Source of the DNA: Nitrospirota bacterium
Lineage (GTDB): Bacteria; Nitrospirota; Thermodesulfovibrionia; Thermodesulfovibrionales; Magnetobacteriaceae
Direction of reading: 5' to 3'
Assembly: GCA_015233725.1 (NCBI GenBank)
Contig: JADFXD010000027.1
Location: 1 to 34,373 of the forward strand
Length of the DNA: 34,373 nucleotides
Both the position numbers and the translations under genes were made by a program. Shown here piece by piece: positions 17,232-26,759 of the stretch; within the stretch, counting starts at the first letter, position 1; every line of letters begins with the position of its first letter. The notes under the pieces are model-generated. The model saw nothing but the letters and a program-made list of their open reading frames with translations. It had not been told where the DNA came from and did not search any database.

Positions 17232-17261
17232 ATGATATCACAAATATATTTAAAAAGTCAC
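17232..17261 (-). promoter_or_regulatory. Candidate sigma-70-type promoter for divIVA operon
   Basis: On the minus strand GTGACT (17256-17261) and TATCAT (17232-17237) are separated by 18 bases and lie in the A+T-rich gap upstream of divIVA. The match is four and five of six bases to the consensus. Confidence 0.4.
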
Positions 17262-17349
17262 CATATTTAAAAAAATTTTCAAAAAAAAGCCGATTGCGTA
17301 TCCTTGTCGCATGCTATAAGTATCGTTGCTGCATGGACCTGCTATAGAG

Positions 17350-17709
17350 TTATAACAGGTCGAGAAAAGAGGATTTAAACGCATGAGATATCCTTGCACC
17401 ATTCTGTATCCTGGCAAGCAATTCAGCCGATACAGGTTCTTTTAAGATTGCCATGTCATTTCTTACAGCCTTCTCTATCATCGATAGCTCCGATAGTCTT
17501 GCATCACCGTAATTGATAATTGAGTCATGAATGATAAAACTATGTTCACCGCTTTTTATTATACACGATGTATCACAGTTGTCTCTATATCTAGTAACAT
17601 TTACCATTAAGGCCTTTCCTTCTTGTATAGCGATTATTACAAATAAATGCCTTGTCTGATAAAGCGGTGGAGTTTTAATAAGAAAGGTACTACCTACCTT
17701 TAATATCAT
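17350..17709 (-). CDS. Probable toxin partner of Panacea antitoxin (small beta-rich protein)
   Basis: This 119-residue protein begins nine bases after the Panacea gene, so the two are one operon. Its core (HLFVIIAIQEGKALMVNVT, then NCDTSC and GEHSFIIHDSIINY) resembles a family of small SH3-barrel-like, MazF/PemK-like proteins from memory. This cannot be verified here. The C-terminal part (LLARIQNGARISH) is helical. In known PanAT systems the gene next to the Panacea gene encodes the toxin, which is the main reason for the call. The exact target is unknown. Confidence 0.6.
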   Translation of the reverse strand: MILKVGSTFLIKTPPLYQTRHLFVIIAIQEGKALMVNVTRYRDNCDTSCIIKSGEHSFIIHDSIINYGDARLSELSMIEKAVRNDMAILKEPVSAELLARIQNGARISHAFKSSFLDLL

Positions 17710-17718
17710 TAATAGCCT

Positions 17719-18339
17719 TCATTGGGCTATTGTCGCTTTACGATCACTGTAAGAGATATACCCCTTATCCTCACAATTGTATGTAATACTACCTATCAAA
17801 GAGTCCAGGTAATTTATCTCTGCGATATCCTCTGCGATATTATTAATCTCTTCGTCGGTCTTATTAAATGTCTTTAAAATGTCATCAGCAGTAATTGGTA
17901 TAGGGGGCTCGCCCGTGTTTTTACATTCACTGCAATCTCTTTGGCAAATTTCAATCATCTGCAAGGAATCATATGGTTTATACTTTTTGTCAATTTCAAT
18001 AACAAGGTCTAACTCCCTTTGACTTAACTCGCAGGTTTGAGGGGATTGCTTTAGAGAAACATCATCATCTTGTCTTGAGAGACGTGTGTACCAATAGGTT
18101 GCGTCACTTGAAATCTCTGCGTATCTGATTAAGTCATAGATATTACTTAATACCGGACCTTTTGACGTTAACACATAAGAATCCCCCGTCAAGGGACGTT
18201 CCCAACGGTTTAAAGCCTCTCTATCAGCGAGATAAAGAAGCTTTATAAGCTTGATATAATTAATCGTGCCTCCATTACATTCAATAAAAAGCGCAGCAAC
18301 ATGTGTCGACTTCTGTTGATTGAATTTAAAAGGTATCAT
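17719..18339 (-). CDS. Panacea-domain antitoxin (SocA-like, DUF4065)
   Basis: The 206-residue protein shows the Panacea core: GGTINYIKLIKLLYLADREA (23-42), then PLTGDSYVLTSKGPVLSNIY (49-68). These match the KL-KLLYfaDr and GD-Y-GPV-s-iY patterns of the family. Panacea domains neutralise many unrelated toxins and define PanAT toxin-antitoxin systems. The C-terminal region (about 90-206), with CQRDCSEC, is the variable part. The ATG at 18339 coincides with the expected transcription start of the promoter at 18345-18374, so the mRNA is probably leaderless. The pair is A+T-rich relative to its neighbours. Confidence 0.85.
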   Translation of the reverse strand: MIPFKFNQQKSTHVAALFIECNGGTINYIKLIKLLYLADREALNRWERPLTGDSYVLTSKGPVLSNIYDLIRYAEISSDATYWYTRLSRQDDDVSLKQSPQTCELSQRELDLVIEIDKKYKPYDSLQMIEICQRDCSECKNTGEPPIPITADDILKTFNKTDEEINNIAEDIAEINYLDSLIGSITYNCEDKGYISYSDRKATIAQ

Positions 18340-18344
18340 CCTTT

Positions 18345-18374
18345 TTTATATCATATTCCTAAACAACATGTCAA
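18345..18374 (-). promoter_or_regulatory. Strong promoter of the toxin-antitoxin pair
   Basis: On the minus strand a perfect TTGACA (18369-18374) and TATAAA (18345-18350) are 18 bases apart. Only five bases separate the -10 box from the antitoxin ATG. Transcription would start at or within one base of the initiation codon. Confidence 0.7.
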
Positions 18375-18402
18375 TATTTCAACCCCAGTCCACAACATAA
18401 AC

Positions 18403-18699
18403 TTACATCATTCGATGTGCAAATCCCATAAGCGACCCCACAAGAAACGCCCTTAGAAAGTATATAGCAAGTATAACAATCATGGGTGAGACATCTATGG
18501 AGCCAAGAAGGCCTATCTTACGCCTGATGGGTCTGTAGAGTGGTTCGGTAGCCGAGTGTAAGAACCTCACAACCGGATTGTAGGGATCGGGGTTTACCCA
18601 GCTTATGAGGGCTGAGATTATCACAATCCACATGTAAGCACCAAGCAACATATCGAGGATCCTTGCAACCGCTGAGACGAAATTCCCAAGTATAAACAC
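18403..18699 (-). CDS. YggT family membrane protein
   Basis: This 98-residue inner-membrane protein has two hydrophobic spans (about 5-32 and 68-92). Between them lies the family's conserved loop SWVNPDPYNPVVRFLHSATEPLYRPIRR (cited in part). YggT proteins are linked to envelope or osmotic functions, but the mechanism is unclear. The start is GTG at 18699 with AGGAGG nine bases upstream. Confidence 0.9.
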   Translation of the reverse strand: MFILGNFVSAVARILDMLLGAYMWIVIISALISWVNPDPYNPVVRFLHSATEPLYRPIRRKIGLLGSIDVSPMIVILAIYFLRAFLVGSLMGFAHRMM

Positions 18700-18735
18700 T
18701 ACAGCCTTCCTCCTTCTCTTCTCTGTCTCTTGGGT

Positions 18736-19284
18736 TTAACCACAGAGCATAGCCTGTCGTATGGTCTGGGCCTTTTGTCCGCCCCTGAAGATTTCCACCA
18801 GCTCCAGGGCAAACTCTATGGCAGTGCCCGGCCCCTGACTGGTAATCACGGTGCCATCCCTGACGACCTTCTGATCCTTGACAACGGTTGCCGCCTTCAA
18901 TCGCTCCTGAAACGTTGGATAGCTCGTTGCCCTCTTGCCGGTGAGTACGCCGGCCTCCGACAGCACATAGGGGGCAGCGCATATGGCGGCGGTGTATTTG
19001 CCTCTTTCGTTCATCTCCCTGACTATACGTATGACCCTTTCGTCTCTGGCCAGGTTATCGGTGCCGGGTTGACCACCTGGCAGCACCACCATGTCAAACT
19101 GCCCGATATCGACGTCCTTAAGCTGCATATCGGGGACTATCTTTATACGCCTTGCGCTTGTCATCACACCATCGCCCAGACCTGCCGTGACGATCTCTAT
19201 CTCCGCCCTCCTGAGGACATCAACTATCGCCACCGCCTCCAGCTCCTCAAAACCCTCTGCCAAGATCAATAAGACCCTTTCCAT
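18736..19284 (-). CDS. DJ-1/PfpI family protein
   Basis: The 182-residue protein has the nucleophile elbow AAICAAP with Cys102 and the partner glutamate in EGFEELEA (Glu16). This places it in the DJ-1/ThiJ/YajL branch, whose members are linked to deglycase or chaperone activity against carbonyl damage. LPGGQPGTDNL and SQGPGTAIEFAL are typical. GGAGG precedes the ATG. It ends 36 bases before yggT, so the two may be co-transcribed. A strong inverted repeat lies in its leader. Confidence 0.9.
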   Translation of the reverse strand: MERVLLILAEGFEELEAVAIVDVLRRAEIEIVTAGLGDGVMTSARRIKIVPDMQLKDVDIGQFDMVVLPGGQPGTDNLARDERVIRIVREMNERGKYTAAICAAPYVLSEAGVLTGKRATSYPTFQERLKAATVVKDQKVVRDGTVITSQGPGTAIEFALELVEIFRGGQKAQTIRQAMLCG

Positions 19285-19301
19285 CGTTATCCTCCATCCT
19301 G

Positions 19302-19326
19302 CTTATAAGCTGCTGGAGCTTATAAG
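19302..19326. promoter_or_regulatory. Inverted repeat in the DJ-1 gene leader
   Basis: CTTATAAGC (19302-19310) and GCTTATAAG (19318-19326) form perfect 9-base arms around a 7-base spacer, 17 bases upstream of the start codon. It could be an operator or an RNA hairpin close to the ribosome-binding site. Confidence 0.5.
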
Positions 19327-19346
19327 AATCATTGCCTGATACGTGT

Positions 19347-19376
19347 ATTATAATAATTAGCAGCGGCTTAAGTAAA
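19347..19376 (-). promoter_or_regulatory. Candidate promoter of the DJ-1 gene
   Basis: On the minus strand TTTACT (19371-19376) and a perfect TATAAT (19347-19352) are 18 bases apart. Transcription would start near 19340 and include the inverted repeat at 19302-19326. Confidence 0.5.
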
Positions 19377-19440
19377 GAAAAAAAAGAAGGGAGGGCGTTG
19401 TGCCCTCCCTCAGACCTACCCACAGGGGAGTGGGGTTGAC
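19373..19440 (+). repeat. Dispersed boundary repeat (copy F), acting as terminator
   Basis: GGGAGGGC-GTTGT-GCCCTCCC (19388-19408) on the minus strand is followed by a long T-rich run (complement of 19373-19387), a textbook intrinsic terminator for the giant gene ending at 19506. The segment TCAGACCTACCCACA places it in the same subfamily as copy D. Confidence 0.75.
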
Positions 19441-19457
19441 TGTGTTATGCAACTATC

Positions 19458-21988
19458 GGTTGTTATATAGCCCCTCCTTTGTCAGTTGTTTCTATACTCT
19501 GCTGGCTATTTTAGCTGCCAGTCGTTGGGAAGGCCATTTATTGCAAAGTTGCCACCTATTATGTTAATGCCATCCATGAGGTATAGGTAGACATCACCCG
19601 TTGCATTGTTCTGCCACACTATATCAGCCTTGCCATCACCGTTGTAATCCCCGACTGTCTTGATCTGCCAGTCGCTTGATACACCCTTTATCACATAACC
19701 GCCGCCTACTATGCTGGCGCCGTTCATCAACCATGTAGCAACATCGCCTGTTACACTGTCCTGCCACAGGATGTCAGCCTTGCCATCACCATCGAAGTCA
19801 TTGACTGCCTTCACCTGCCAGTTGCCAGGTATACCCTTTGCTATATAGCCTCCACCGACTATGTTTAAACCATCAAGCAGCCATACATATACATCGCCGG
19901 TCTTGGTGTTCTGCCACAGTATATCAGGCTTACCATCTCCATTAAAATCGGACACGGCCTTAATATCCCATTCTGCAGGCATGCCCTGTACTACATAACC
20001 ACCAGATGTTATCTTTGTTCCATCCAATAGCCATACATATATAGCGCCTGTTGAGGTGTTTCTCAACAAGATATCAGCCTTGCCATCACCGTTAAAATCA
20101 GAGACTGACTTTATTACCCATTCTTTAGCCAAGGCATTTACTATAGTGCCAGTAGACGTACGTGTTGTGCCATCCATGATCCAAAAAACAACCTGACCCG
20201 TATTGTTATTCTGCCAAACGATATCGCTCTTGCCATCGCCATCAATGTCGCCTACCCCTTTAACATCCCACTCTAATGATACATTCTTCATAACAACGTT
20301 ATTGTCAGATATGGATGCACCATTCATTAACCACATAACTACATCCCCAGATGTCGTACTGTGCCACAGCATATCGCTAGTGCCATCAGCATTAAAATCA
20401 TGGATGGCCTTCACGGGGACGGTAAACTCAACAGAAACGCTCTTTACATCAGTCATCTGCACCATGCACTCGTTACCCAACTCTGTATCACAGCCAGTCC
20501 ATCCCTTCAGTTGTGAGCCTGTATTAGCCGTGGCTGTCAGAATAACAGTTGTACCAACATTGTACGATGCTGTAGCTGTTTTGCCATTCCAGGAAAGACT
20601 CCCTGTAGATGCTGCTATTGTCCCACTACCAGTGCCTGTCTCAGACACCGTTAGGTTGACTAAACCTGGGGCGGTCTGCGTTACGGTAAAACTCGTCTGA
20701 CCAGATATGTTTATCAATCCTGTCCTTGAACCAGAGCCATTATTAGCTGATACCGAGTATACCACAGTACCATTGCCTGTACCTGAATTACCTGATTTTA
20801 TCGTCAACCAGGAAGAATCACTATTTGCCTTCCACTGACAAGTGCTGTCTGTTGTAACGATAAACGAATCATTACCAGAAGATGCTGAAAACGTCCTGCT
20901 TGTTGGGGTAATTGTATATGTACAGCCTGCATCCTGAGACACTGTAAAGGTCTGTCCGCCTATTGTAAGCGTACCTGTACGTGGTGCATTTGCCGTATTG
21001 GCCGCCACCGAGTACACAATCATACCACTTCCTGTAGCGGCACTGCCCGATGTTACCGTTATCCAGGTATTATTACTGGTAACTGCCCACTGACAAGATG
21101 AACCTGATGCTGTCACGCTTATACTATCACTACCGCCTGATGCAAGAAATGACTTGCCTGTCGGGCTTAACGTATAACTACAGCTTAAACCACTCTGCGT
21201 TACGGTAAACGTCTGCCCTGCTATAGTCATCGTACCAGTCCTGCTATTTGCTCCTGTATTTGCCGATACGGTGTAGCTCACGCTCCCGTTGCCATAAGTG
21301 ATACTCCCACTACCGCCACCCAATGTATTAATCTGTATCCATGTCGAATTGCTTATTGACTGCCATCCACATGTGCTGTTGGTAGATACGGTGATACTAT
21401 CAGTGCCACCCGACGTAGTGAATGACTTGCTAGTTGAGCTTAACGTGTAGGTGCAGTTGAGACCATCCTGCGTTACCGTAAGTGTCTGTCCCGCTATTGT
21501 TATCGTACCAGTACGCTGTGTTGTGCCTGTATTAGCCGACACCGTATAACTCATGCTACCACTACCTGTGCTGCCGGCATTAAATGTAATACCGTTAACC
21601 GTTATCCAGGATACGCTGCTTGTGGCTGTCCACCCACAGGTACCATTGGTGGTAACATTGACACTACCCGGGCCTCCTGATGAAGATAAATGGCTACTTA
21701 ATGCACTTAACGTGTAGCTGCAGCCGCCTCCATCCTGCGTTACCGTAAATGTCTGGTCTGCTACCGTTATTGTACCTGTCCTGGAGCTTGTGCCTGAGTT
21801 GGCCGCAACCGTGTAACTCACGCTGCCACTACCTGTACCTGAACCAGAGGTTACAGTTATCCAGCTAGCATGACTTAACGCCACCCATGTACATCCATTC
21901 GCTGTCACTATTATGCTATCACTACCACCTGACACCCCATAACTCTTGCTCGTCGGGTAAATAGACACACTCGTACATGATGATGTTG
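19458..21988 (-). repeat. 2.53 kb near-identical duplication, copy 1
   Basis: Bases 19458-21988 match 24229-26759 at a constant offset of 4771 with no gap. The visible differences are one base near 19496 (outside the coding region) and one at 21973 (a Thr/Met change). It covers the stop codon, a short downstream segment and the whole BACON to FG-GAP half of the gene. Confidence 0.95.
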
Positions 21989-24080
21989 GTGTCGGCGTTG
22001 GGGTTGGAGTAGGTGTTGGAGTCGGCGTTGGAGTAGTAGCCGGAGAGAATACGGCCACAATGTTATGAGGAGATGTAACATTCGTAATCGTATATGCTGT
22101 CCCACCCACTACCATCATCGTTACGTTTGTTCCGTTATCAATCAGCATTGACAGTGAGTATCCTGCCATAGGTGCAACTGTACAAACGGAGGTACCTCCA
22201 GAGGCAACTGTACTTGGGGTACAGGATATAGCGCCACTGCCTCCTGATACACTTGCCGCAATAGGATACGCTGCATCAAAGGACACCTGTAGGGTGTGAT
22301 TCAACAGTATATTACTCATCGTGTAAGTGGTACCGTTTACAAGAGTCGCCGTTACATCAACCCCGTTATCCGTAAATGTCTTAACAGCATATCCAGGCAG
22401 AAGCGTTATCGTGCACGTCTGAGTAGTAAAGGCGTTAAACAGTGCTCCAACAGTGGTACCACAACCTGAAGAGTAAGCACTAGCGCTGTCAGCGCCTGAG
22501 ACTGCATACTTGATCGTAAAGTGCCTGAGGGTAAAGTTCCCCCTCACGGTGTGTGACGCATTGATATTGGAGATTGTGTATGTCTGTGTAGAGGCTGGAT
22601 CACCAGAAGTAGTTACATCCACTCCATTATCATTCAGACCAGAGCCACTGGAGGTATCTATCTGATAACCGGTTGCAGGCGTTATAGTGCATGTAGAGCT
22701 TGCACCAATACCAGCGGTAACAGTTGATGGTGAACATGACACTGTGCCTGTATTATTTGATTTGCCTGTTATGGTGAACTGACCAGAACGTACCATCAAG
22801 AATCTCGAAGACGTTGTATCAAATTGTGTATTTACCAGGGCATTACTGCCTGATGACATATCTACGACAAACCTCTGGGTTGGGTCACGATCGGACGCAG
22901 TAGATGTCCAATAGGCGGCTGGTACGGCAACAGCGCTGCTAAACCCTGACGTCCTAAGCCATGCATCCTGAGAAATCTGTCCAAAGTTCATGAGGCTGAC
23001 CATCTCATTTACGTTGGGCATTCTCCAGTCCGTATAGCCGCAATAGCCATTGTTGTTATTGCTATTAGTTATGGCATCCATAGCGCTATTGTAGTCGCCA
23101 TATAAACCAGCGGTGGTATCACTGCCTGACCACACAAGCCCTGTATAGTTATCAGTTATACATGTCTTTGCATCACTCGCTGTTACCAGGGTAAACCTTG
23201 TTGCAGGTGGAGTCACACCTTGCAGCGTATCTCCATCCTGCCCGGTACCTGAACACGCAATAACTGAACCAGTTGCATTGTAACAGGTAGTCTGACCTGT
23301 CTGAGGTAAGATTGTTGTTGTACCACTTACAGGGATCAGATGACTGGAGTTGACATTTTTTGCAATAGCTACATGTGTATCGGTTATCATGTTAACCGCC
23401 AAGGCACTTGACGCAGTGCTGTTGCTCGTTGATGACCAGTATAACCCGATTGTAAGGTTAGAAAAGGAATTGTCTAATTTATTTCCATTACCTGGTGTAC
23501 CGGCTTGTGTTAGCCACATCACATTTGTCTGGGCTGTATTGTTTATACCTGCGGCGGAAGTCCAATTATAATAAGTAGGTGTACTCTCACCATGCCCCCT
23601 GTTGACAAGCGACATAATCTCAATTATATTTGGGAGCCTCCAGGTCGTAATACCAAGATACCCTGAGCCATCATAAGCGTTTAGGCATCCGACATACAAT
23701 AACGCGTTAGCCCAAGACACACCGCTGCCTGGTGCAATTCCACACACTATAGGTAAAGTGGTTGCATCCATCGGCCAAACCAGCCCTGTGGTATTATCAG
23801 TTATCGTACCGGCTGTTGGTCCGCTGGTGACAATGGAAAATCTTGTATTATCCCAGAACGCACCAGTTCTATAATACCCGTCCTGTCCAGCAATACTGCC
23901 GCCATTGCACGCTTGAACACTACCGGCTGTATCGAAACATAACTTTTGACCTGTCTGCAACGGAGTCGCAACATCTGCCCTGGCGATAACGGGTAAACAG
24001 ACCACCAGCATTGCAACAATCATCACATGAACACTGACAATATTTTTTAACACGTTGAACATCATGCCCCCTTGTTTCAT
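19506..24080 (-). CDS. Giant secreted protein: Lcl/DUF1566 x2, beta-repeats, five BACON domains, FG-GAP-like repeats
   Basis: The 1524-residue product starts with a signal peptide (about 1-36, cleavage after VIARA). Two Lcl/DUF1566 domains follow (about 42-255 and 262-435; WRLPNIIEIMSL and WRMPNVNEMVSL are their cores). Next come three InlB-B-like beta-repeats (CTPSTV...GYSL...DNG), a (TP)n linker near 685-699, and five BACON domains (about 703-1125; SWITVTSGSGTGSGSV, RTGTITV). One more beta-repeat precedes six calcium-loop repeats of the FG-GAP/VCBS type (DFNGDGKADILW, about 1211-1524). There is no visible sortase or other C-terminal anchor. It is likely an extracellular adhesin or carbohydrate-binding protein. 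Residues 704-1524 are identical to the neighbouring paralogue. GGAGG lies ten bases before the ATG. Confidence 0.85.
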   Translation of the reverse strand: MKQGGMMFNVLKNIVSVHVMIVAMLVVCLPVIARADVATPLQTGQKLCFDTAGSVQACNGGSIAGQDGYYRTGAFWDNTRFSIVTSGPTAGTITDNTTGLVWPMDATTLPIVCGIAPGSGVSWANALLYVGCLNAYDGSGYLGITTWRLPNIIEIMSLVNRGHGESTPTYYNWTSAAGINNTAQTNVMWLTQAGTPGNGNKLDNSFSNLTIGLYWSSTSNSTASSALAVNMITDTHVAIAKNVNSSHLIPVSGTTTILPQTGQTTCYNATGSVIACSGTGQDGDTLQGVTPPATRFTLVTASDAKTCITDNYTGLVWSGSDTTAGLYGDYNSAMDAITNSNNNNGYCGYTDWRMPNVNEMVSLMNFGQISQDAWLRTSGFSSAVAVPAAYWTSTASDRDPTQRFVVDMSSGSNALVNTQFDTTSSRFLMVRSGQFTITGKSNNTGTVSCSPSTVTAGIGASSTCTITPATGYQIDTSSGSGLNDNGVDVTTSGDPASTQTYTISNINASHTVRGNFTLRHFTIKYAVSGADSASAYSSGCGTTVGALFNAFTTQTCTITLLPGYAVKTFTDNGVDVTATLVNGTTYTMSNILLNHTLQVSFDAAYPIAASVSGGSGAISCTPSTVASGGTSVCTVAPMAGYSLSMLIDNGTNVTMMVVGGTAYTITNVTSPHNIVAVFSPATTPTPTPTPTPTPTPTPTSSCTSVSIYPTSKSYGVSGGSDSIIVTANGCTWVALSHASWITVTSGSGTGSGSVSYTVAANSGTSSRTGTITVADQTFTVTQDGGGCSYTLSALSSHLSSSGGPGSVNVTTNGTCGWTATSSVSWITVNGITFNAGSTGSGSMSYTVSANTGTTQRTGTITIAGQTLTVTQDGLNCTYTLSSTSKSFTTSGGTDSITVSTNSTCGWQSISNSTWIQINTLGGGSGSITYGNGSVSYTVSANTGANSRTGTMTIAGQTFTVTQSGLSCSYTLSPTGKSFLASGGSDSISVTASGSSCQWAVTSNNTWITVTSGSAATGSGMIVYSVAANTANAPRTGTLTIGGQTFTVSQDAGCTYTITPTSRTFSASSGNDSFIVTTDSTCQWKANSDSSWLTIKSGNSGTGNGTVVYSVSANNGSGSRTGLINISGQTSFTVTQTAPGLVNLTVSETGTGSGTIAASTGSLSWNGKTATASYNVGTTVILTATANTGSQLKGWTGCDTELGNECMVQMTDVKSVSVEFTVPVKAIHDFNADGTSDMLWHSTTSGDVVMWLMNGASISDNNVVMKNVSLEWDVKGVGDIDGDGKSDIVWQNNNTGQVVFWIMDGTTRTSTGTIVNALAKEWVIKSVSDFNGDGKADILLRNTSTGAIYVWLLDGTKITSGGYVVQGMPAEWDIKAVSDFNGDGKPDILWQNTKTGDVYVWLLDGLNIVGGGYIAKGIPGNWQVKAVNDFDGDGKADILWQDSVTGDVATWLMNGASIVGGGYVIKGVSSDWQIKTVGDYNGDGKADIVWQNNATGDVYLYLMDGINIIGGNFAINGLPNDWQLK

Positions 24081-24166
24081 ATTAATGGTACCTCCAAACT
24101 ATTTCCTTTATTTCAATCACATAAAATACGTGATATATTGATTCATTCATAAATAACCTGATATCT

Positions 24167-24210
24167 ACTATACATCACGCTGTGAGGGTACTTCTGTGAT
24201 CGCGATCACA
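24167..24210 (-). promoter_or_regulatory. CRP-type operator and class II promoter upstream of giant gene 1
   Basis: TGTGATCGCGATCACA (24195-24210) is a perfect 16-base palindrome with both TGTGA half-sites. On the minus strand a TATAGT -10 box lies at 24167-24172. The site centre is about 41-43 bases upstream of the expected transcription start, the geometry of class II CRP activation. The leader to the ATG at 24080 would be about 80 bases. Confidence 0.7.
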
Positions 24211-24228
24211 AAATTAAAAAAAAGGAGG

Positions 24229-26759
24229 GGTTGTTATATAGCCCCTCCTTTGTCAGTTGTTTCTATCCTCTGCTGGCTATTTTAGCTGCCAGTCGTTGGG
24301 AAGGCCATTTATTGCAAAGTTGCCACCTATTATGTTAATGCCATCCATGAGGTATAGGTAGACATCACCCGTTGCATTGTTCTGCCACACTATATCAGCC
24401 TTGCCATCACCGTTGTAATCCCCGACTGTCTTGATCTGCCAGTCGCTTGATACACCCTTTATCACATAACCGCCGCCTACTATGCTGGCGCCGTTCATCA
24501 ACCATGTAGCAACATCGCCTGTTACACTGTCCTGCCACAGGATGTCAGCCTTGCCATCACCATCGAAGTCATTGACTGCCTTCACCTGCCAGTTGCCAGG
24601 TATACCCTTTGCTATATAGCCTCCACCGACTATGTTTAAACCATCAAGCAGCCATACATATACATCGCCGGTCTTGGTGTTCTGCCACAGTATATCAGGC
24701 TTACCATCTCCATTAAAATCGGACACGGCCTTAATATCCCATTCTGCAGGCATGCCCTGTACTACATAACCACCAGATGTTATCTTTGTTCCATCCAATA
24801 GCCATACATATATAGCGCCTGTTGAGGTGTTTCTCAACAAGATATCAGCCTTGCCATCACCGTTAAAATCAGAGACTGACTTTATTACCCATTCTTTAGC
24901 CAAGGCATTTACTATAGTGCCAGTAGACGTACGTGTTGTGCCATCCATGATCCAAAAAACAACCTGACCCGTATTGTTATTCTGCCAAACGATATCGCTC
25001 TTGCCATCGCCATCAATGTCGCCTACCCCTTTAACATCCCACTCTAATGATACATTCTTCATAACAACGTTATTGTCAGATATGGATGCACCATTCATTA
25101 ACCACATAACTACATCCCCAGATGTCGTACTGTGCCACAGCATATCGCTAGTGCCATCAGCATTAAAATCATGGATGGCCTTCACGGGGACGGTAAACTC
25201 AACAGAAACGCTCTTTACATCAGTCATCTGCACCATGCACTCGTTACCCAACTCTGTATCACAGCCAGTCCATCCCTTCAGTTGTGAGCCTGTATTAGCC
25301 GTGGCTGTCAGAATAACAGTTGTACCAACATTGTACGATGCTGTAGCTGTTTTGCCATTCCAGGAAAGACTCCCTGTAGATGCTGCTATTGTCCCACTAC
25401 CAGTGCCTGTCTCAGACACCGTTAGGTTGACTAAACCTGGGGCGGTCTGCGTTACGGTAAAACTCGTCTGACCAGATATGTTTATCAATCCTGTCCTTGA
25501 ACCAGAGCCATTATTAGCTGATACCGAGTATACCACAGTACCATTGCCTGTACCTGAATTACCTGATTTTATCGTCAACCAGGAAGAATCACTATTTGCC
25601 TTCCACTGACAAGTGCTGTCTGTTGTAACGATAAACGAATCATTACCAGAAGATGCTGAAAACGTCCTGCTTGTTGGGGTAATTGTATATGTACAGCCTG
25701 CATCCTGAGACACTGTAAAGGTCTGTCCGCCTATTGTAAGCGTACCTGTACGTGGTGCATTTGCCGTATTGGCCGCCACCGAGTACACAATCATACCACT
25801 TCCTGTAGCGGCACTGCCCGATGTTACCGTTATCCAGGTATTATTACTGGTAACTGCCCACTGACAAGATGAACCTGATGCTGTCACGCTTATACTATCA
25901 CTACCGCCTGATGCAAGAAATGACTTGCCTGTCGGGCTTAACGTATAACTACAGCTTAAACCACTCTGCGTTACGGTAAACGTCTGCCCTGCTATAGTCA
26001 TCGTACCAGTCCTGCTATTTGCTCCTGTATTTGCCGATACGGTGTAGCTCACGCTCCCGTTGCCATAAGTGATACTCCCACTACCGCCACCCAATGTATT
26101 AATCTGTATCCATGTCGAATTGCTTATTGACTGCCATCCACATGTGCTGTTGGTAGATACGGTGATACTATCAGTGCCACCCGACGTAGTGAATGACTTG
26201 CTAGTTGAGCTTAACGTGTAGGTGCAGTTGAGACCATCCTGCGTTACCGTAAGTGTCTGTCCCGCTATTGTTATCGTACCAGTACGCTGTGTTGTGCCTG
26301 TATTAGCCGACACCGTATAACTCATGCTACCACTACCTGTGCTGCCGGCATTAAATGTAATACCGTTAACCGTTATCCAGGATACGCTGCTTGTGGCTGT
26401 CCACCCACAGGTACCATTGGTGGTAACATTGACACTACCCGGGCCTCCTGATGAAGATAAATGGCTACTTAATGCACTTAACGTGTAGCTGCAGCCGCCT
26501 CCATCCTGCGTTACCGTAAATGTCTGGTCTGCTACCGTTATTGTACCTGTCCTGGAGCTTGTGCCTGAGTTGGCCGCAACCGTGTAACTCACGCTGCCAC
26601 TACCTGTACCTGAACCAGAGGTTACAGTTATCCAGCTAGCATGACTTAACGCCACCCATGTACATCCATTCGCTGTCACTATTATGCTATCACTACCACC
26701 TGACACCCCATAACTCTTGCTCGTCGGGTAAATAGACACACTCATACATGATGATGTTG
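24229..26759 (-). repeat. 2.53 kb near-identical duplication, copy 2
   Basis: This is the partner of 19458-21988. Homology stops abruptly at codons for a Ser-rich linker, just before the (TP)n linker of the other gene. Upstream of that point the two genes differ in domain content. Beyond the coding region it begins in a GGTTGTTATATAGC segment found downstream of both genes. Confidence 0.95.

Noticed and set aside
20203-20700. Identical plus-strand open frames here and at 24974-25471
   Set aside because: They are antisense shadows of the duplicated FG-GAP and beta-repeat half; their identity only reflects the duplication.
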